Source: JAOUEA01 sp046732015 (GTDB lineage Bacteria > Actinomycetota > UBA4738 > HRBIN12). Taken from it: 8,374 nucleotides of DNA. Within the stretch, counting starts at the first letter, position 1. Each line of letters begins with the position of its first letter. The DNA is taken from NCBI GenBank assembly GCA_046732015.1, contig JBKPMF010000233.1, positions 1-8,374 on the forward strand, written 5' to 3'. Shown here one piece after another: positions 6,409-8,374 of this stretch. Position numbers and translations under genes: made by a program. Under the pieces are notes generated by a model that saw nothing but the letters and a program-made list of their open reading frames with translations, made no database searches and was not told the origin of the DNA.

Positions 6409-6415
6409 GCGGGCC

Positions 6416-6421
6416 AGCCTA
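6416..6421 (-). promoter_or_regulatory. Putative -10 box of the acyl-CoA dehydrogenase gene
   Basis: Minus-strand TAGGCT lies seven bases before the ATG at 6408, the arrangement expected for a leaderless transcript. No ribosome binding site and no convincing -35 box are seen. It supports the start at 6408 rather than the longer open frame. Confidence 0.4.
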
Positions 6422-6452
6422 CGACCGCATGGGACGGGTCTTTCGGGCAGGA

Positions 6453-6480
6453 TGTCGATATCCGGCGGCGTCCGTACGTC
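6453..6480 (+). promoter_or_regulatory. Candidate ECF42-type promoter of the DGPF/sigma operon
   Basis: TGTCGA (6453-6458) and CGTC (6477-6480) are separated by 18 bases. As I recall it, the promoter motif reported for ECF42 sigmas has a TGTCGA -35 and a CG(A/T)C -10, and it precedes DGPF genes. Here the element is about 50 bases upstream of the first DGPF start. The spacing is one or two bases longer than is typical for ECF promoters. A TAGGGT at 6483-6488 could instead serve a housekeeping sigma, but no -35 box fits it. Confidence 0.55.
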
Positions 6481-6492
6481 GCTAGGGTGAAC

Positions 6493-6511
6493 GCGGAGCG
6501 CCGAGCTCCGC
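6493..6511 (+). promoter_or_regulatory. Stem-loop in the 5' leader of the DGPF operon
   Basis: GCGGAGC (6493-6499) and GCTCCGC (6505-6511) form a perfect seven-bp, GC-rich stem with a five-base loop. It lies between the putative transcription start (about 6487) and the ribosome binding site (GGGAGGTG, 6518-6525) and would sit near the 5' end of the mRNA. It may stabilise the message or be a protein-binding dyad. Confidence 0.45.
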
Positions 6512-6529
6512 CCGGCTGGGAGGTGCACG

Positions 6530-6883
6530 ATGCGCTACCTGCTGTTGATCCACGGCGAGGAAGCCACGTGGAACGACGCCACCGACGCCGAACGACGCGA
6601 CATGTACCGGGCCTACGGTGCGGTCTCCGACCAGATGCAGGAACGCGGCCACCTCATCGATGCCGCCGAACTCGAGGGCGCCGCCACCGCGACGCTGGTG
6701 CGCGACCGCGACGGCGAAACCATGGTGGTGGATGGGCCGTTCACCGAAACGAAGGAACAGCTCGGGGGATACTTCCTGGTGGAGTGCGACCTCGCCACAG
6801 CGCTCGCCTACGCCGCGGCGATCCCGGGCGCCAAGACCGGCACGATCGAGGTTCGTCCCGTCGTCCCACCGTCCGAGGACTGA
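6530..6883 (+). CDS. DGPF/YCII-related domain protein, first copy
   Basis: A 117-aa cytoplasmic protein of the YCII-related superfamily (ferredoxin-like, dimeric alpha/beta barrel fold). The diagnostic motif DGPFTETKEQLGGYFLVE is at residues 68-85, the N-terminal strand is MRYLLLIHG and the C-terminal strand is GTIEVRPV. Proteins with this DGPF signature are typically encoded next to ECF42 sigma factors; their biochemical role is unknown. The start is fixed by GGGAGGTG with a six-base spacer before the ATG. It is the first gene of an operon with a second DGPF gene 22 bases downstream and an ECF42 sigma gene, and is probably transcribed from the TGTCGA element upstream. Confidence 0.9.
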   Translation: MRYLLLIHGEEATWNDATDAERRDMYRAYGAVSDQMQERGHLIDAAELEGAATATLVRDRDGETMVVDGPFTETKEQLGGYFLVECDLATALAYAAAIPGAKTGTIEVRPVVPPSED

Positions 6884-6905
6884 GCGACGCGAAAGGAGCA
6901 CGACG

Positions 6906-7256
6906 TTGCAGTACCTGTTGCTGATCTACGCCGACATGAGCGCGTTCCCGGAGATGAGCGAGGACGAACAACGCGCGAGCATGGAGCAGTGGACCGACTA
7001 CTCGAACTGGCTCACCGAGAAGGGGTGGATGCGTGGGGGCGACGCCCTCAAGGACGTCGACCAGGCCACCAGTGTCCGGATCCAGGACGGGGAGCGGCTC
7101 GTCACCGATGGACCCTTCGCCGAGACCAAGGAAACGCTGGGCGGCTACTACCTCCTCGACGTCGATAACCTGGACGATGCGATCGAGGCGGCGGGACGCT
7201 GTCCCGGAGCGCACTACGGCACGATCGAACTGCGCCCGGTCCTGGAGATGCCGTAG
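6906..7256 (+). CDS. DGPF/YCII-related domain protein, second copy
   Basis: A 116-aa paralogue of the preceding gene product: N-terminal MQYLLLIYADM, DGPFAETKETLGGYYLLD at 68-85 and C-terminal GTIELRPV, with every landmark at the same position as in copy one up to residue 85. The start is a TTG, chosen because AAAGGAG (6892-6898) precedes it by seven bases and because the family N-terminus begins exactly there. The open frame extends further upstream, but that part reads out of frame through copy one. Position 8 is Tyr here and His in copy one. The stop is two bases before the sigma gene's GTG. The two copies have diverged widely outside the motif, so the duplication is old or they were acquired as a pair; they could form a heterodimer. 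Confidence 0.9.
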   Translation: MQYLLLIYADMSAFPEMSEDEQRASMEQWTDYSNWLTEKGWMRGGDALKDVDQATSVRIQDGERLVTDGPFAETKETLGGYYLLDVDNLDDAIEAAGRCPGAHYGTIELRPVLEMP

Positions 7257-7258
7257 GC

Positions 7259-8374
7259 GTGAAGTCGCCCTCGGAGGAGGCGGTCGACCTCGCGTTCCGA
7301 CGCGAATCCGGACGCGCGGTCGCGACCTTGATCCGCGTGCTGGGGGATTTCGATCTCGCCGAGGACGCCGTGCAGGAGGCCTTCATCGTGGCCCTGGAAC
7401 GCTGGCCCCGCGACGGGGTGCCGGACAACCCCGGTGCCTGGATCACCACCACGGCCCGCAACCGGGCGATCGACCGGTTGCGTCGCGACCAGGTGGGACG
7501 GAAGAAGGCCGAGGTGAACGAGGCGATGCGCGCGCTCGAGACCATGGGTGAGGACGAGACGCCCGGGATCGGCGACGACCGGCTCCGATTGATCTTCACC
7601 TGTTGCCACCCGGCCCTGCCGCTCGAGTCGCGCGTCGCGCTGACCCTGCGCACCGTCGGCGGGCTGTCCACGCGCGAGATCGCCAACGCGTTCCTGTCGC
7701 CGGAGCCCACGGTGGCGCAGCGTTTGGTGCGAGCCAAGCGGAAGATCCGTGACGCCGGGATCCCCTACCGGGTGCCACCGCGCGAACTGCTCGAGGAACG
7801 TCTCGCGGGCGTGCTCGCCGTGCTCTACCTGATCTTCAACGAGGGCTACCGTGCGACCGGCGGCGAAGGGTTGCTCCGCACCGACCTGTGCGACGAAGCG
7901 ATCTGGATGAGCCGCATAGTCACGACGCTCCTGCCCGGCCGCGGCGAACCCCTGGGGTTGCTTGCGCTGATGCTGCTCCAGCATTCGCGACGCGACGCCC
8001 GCACCGACGACGCCGGCGGGCTGGTGCTGCTCGACGATCAGAACCGCGCGACCTGGGATCACGGGATGATCGACGACGGGCTCGCCACGCTCGACCGGGC
8101 CCTCGCCCTGCACGAACCCGGTCCGTATCAGGTGCAAGCCGCCATCGCCGCCCTCCACGCTCGAGCGCCGCGGCCGGAAGACACGGACTGGCCGCAGATC
8201 GCCTCCCTGTACTCCGGCCTCGGCGCCATGACGCCTTCGCCGGTGATCGAGCTCAACCGGGCCGTCGCCGTGGCGATGGCCGACGGCCCGGGCGCCGGAT
8301 TGCCCATCCTCGATCGCCTGGGCGACGACCTCGAGGGCTACCACCTGTTCCACTCGGCACGCGCGGATCTGTTG
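7259..8374 (+). CDS. ECF42-type RNA polymerase sigma factor with C-terminal extension, 3' end cut
   Basis: Alternative sigma factor that directs RNA polymerase to specific promoters. The window holds 372 codons with no stop; family members usually run to about 400-420 aa, so the last few dozen residues are missing. Region 2 spans about residues 11-77 (LIRVLGDFDLAEDAVQEAF, then WITTTARNRAIDRLRR). Region 4 spans about 107-165 (LRLIFTCCHPALPLESRVAL, LSTREIANAFLSPEPTVAQR). Next comes the long helical extension typical of ECF42 (COG4941 type) with VLYLIFNEGY at 188-197, LLDDQNRATWD at 257-267, GPYQVQAAIAALHA at 288-301 and PSPVIELNRAVAVA at 326-339, often described as TPR-like. In ECF42 this extension is needed for activity in place of an anti-sigma factor. 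The GTG start is two bases after the DGPF stop, with GGAG about 11 bases upstream, suggesting coupled translation. Confidence 0.92.
   Translation, partial: MKSPSEEAVDLAFRRESGRAVATLIRVLGDFDLAEDAVQEAFIVALERWPRDGVPDNPGAWITTTARNRAIDRLRRDQVGRKKAEVNEAMRALETMGEDETPGIGDDRLRLIFTCCHPALPLESRVALTLRTVGGLSTREIANAFLSPEPTVAQRLVRAKRKIRDAGIPYRVPPRELLEERLAGVLAVLYLIFNEGYRATGGEGLLRTDLCDEAIWMSRIVTTLLPGRGEPLGLLALMLLQHSRRDARTDDAGGLVLLDDQNRATWDHGMIDDGLATLDRALALHEPGPYQVQAAIAALHARAPRPEDTDWPQIASLYSGLGAMTPSPVIELNRAVAVAMADGPGAGLPILDRLGDDLEGYHLFHSARADLL

Noticed and set aside
6409..6528. N-terminal extension of the acyl-CoA dehydrogenase by 40 residues
   Set aside because: It overlaps the divergent promoter and ribosome binding site of the DGPF operon, and family members begin near the MRETDPLDF start.
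6618..6905. Upstream in-frame extension of the second DGPF protein
   Set aside because: It would read out of frame through the first DGPF gene; the TTG at 6906 has an ideal ribosome binding site and matches the family N-terminus.
5221..6924. Plus-strand 567-codon open frame opposite the acyl-CoA dehydrogenase
   Set aside because: It runs antisense through the dehydrogenase and out of frame through the first DGPF gene. Its composition is of the shadow type (Arg, His, Gly, Pro) and there is no ribosome binding site.
7214..8353. Long minus-strand open frame opposite the sigma factor gene
   Set aside because: It is antisense to an unmistakable ECF42 coding sequence; its translation is low-complexity Arg/Gly/His-rich and resembles no family. 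Long antisense frames are expected at this GC content.

Overview
The window is gene-dense, strongly GC-rich DNA from a bacterial chromosome. It looks like an actinobacterium: third codon positions are GC-biased, the MutY carries a winged-helix-like tail in place of a NUDIX domain, an F420/FMN luciferase-like oxidoreductase is present, several -10-like TANNNT boxes lie only 6-11 bases upstream of start codons (leaderless-type starts), and an ECF42/DGPF sigma operon is present. A deep-branching class such as Acidimicrobiia would fit, but that is inference. No RNA gene, insertion sequence, CRISPR array or prophage was seen.

Left part (1-2516, minus strand): a complete-looking zinc/manganese ABC importer operon, read right to left as lipoprotein solute-binding protein, ATPase and ABC-3 permease. 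The permease runs off the left edge. The genes overlap (20 bp, then ATGA). The promoter region holds an AGAAT-N7-ATTCT dyad over the start codon, a candidate Zur-type operator.

Middle (2602-5139): a divergent luciferase-like monooxygenase gene converges on mutY, and both stop codons lie inside one perfect hairpin. mutY is divergent from a two-CBS-domain protein gene, and the two ATG starts share one CATG. The CBS gene converges on a small 63-aa conserved-looking ORF, and their stops share one CTAG.

Right part (5239-8374): a glutaryl-CoA-dehydrogenase-like acyl-CoA dehydrogenase on the minus strand is divergent from a plus-strand operon. That operon encodes two tandem DGPF (YCII-related) proteins followed by an ECF42-type sigma factor with its large C-terminal extension, cut by the right edge. 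A TGTCGA-N18-CGTC element upstream of the first DGPF gene resembles the promoter class attributed to ECF42 sigmas and suggests the sigma factor drives its own operon. This sigma/DGPF module is the most interesting system here. The family association is already known, but its signal and the DGPF function are not.
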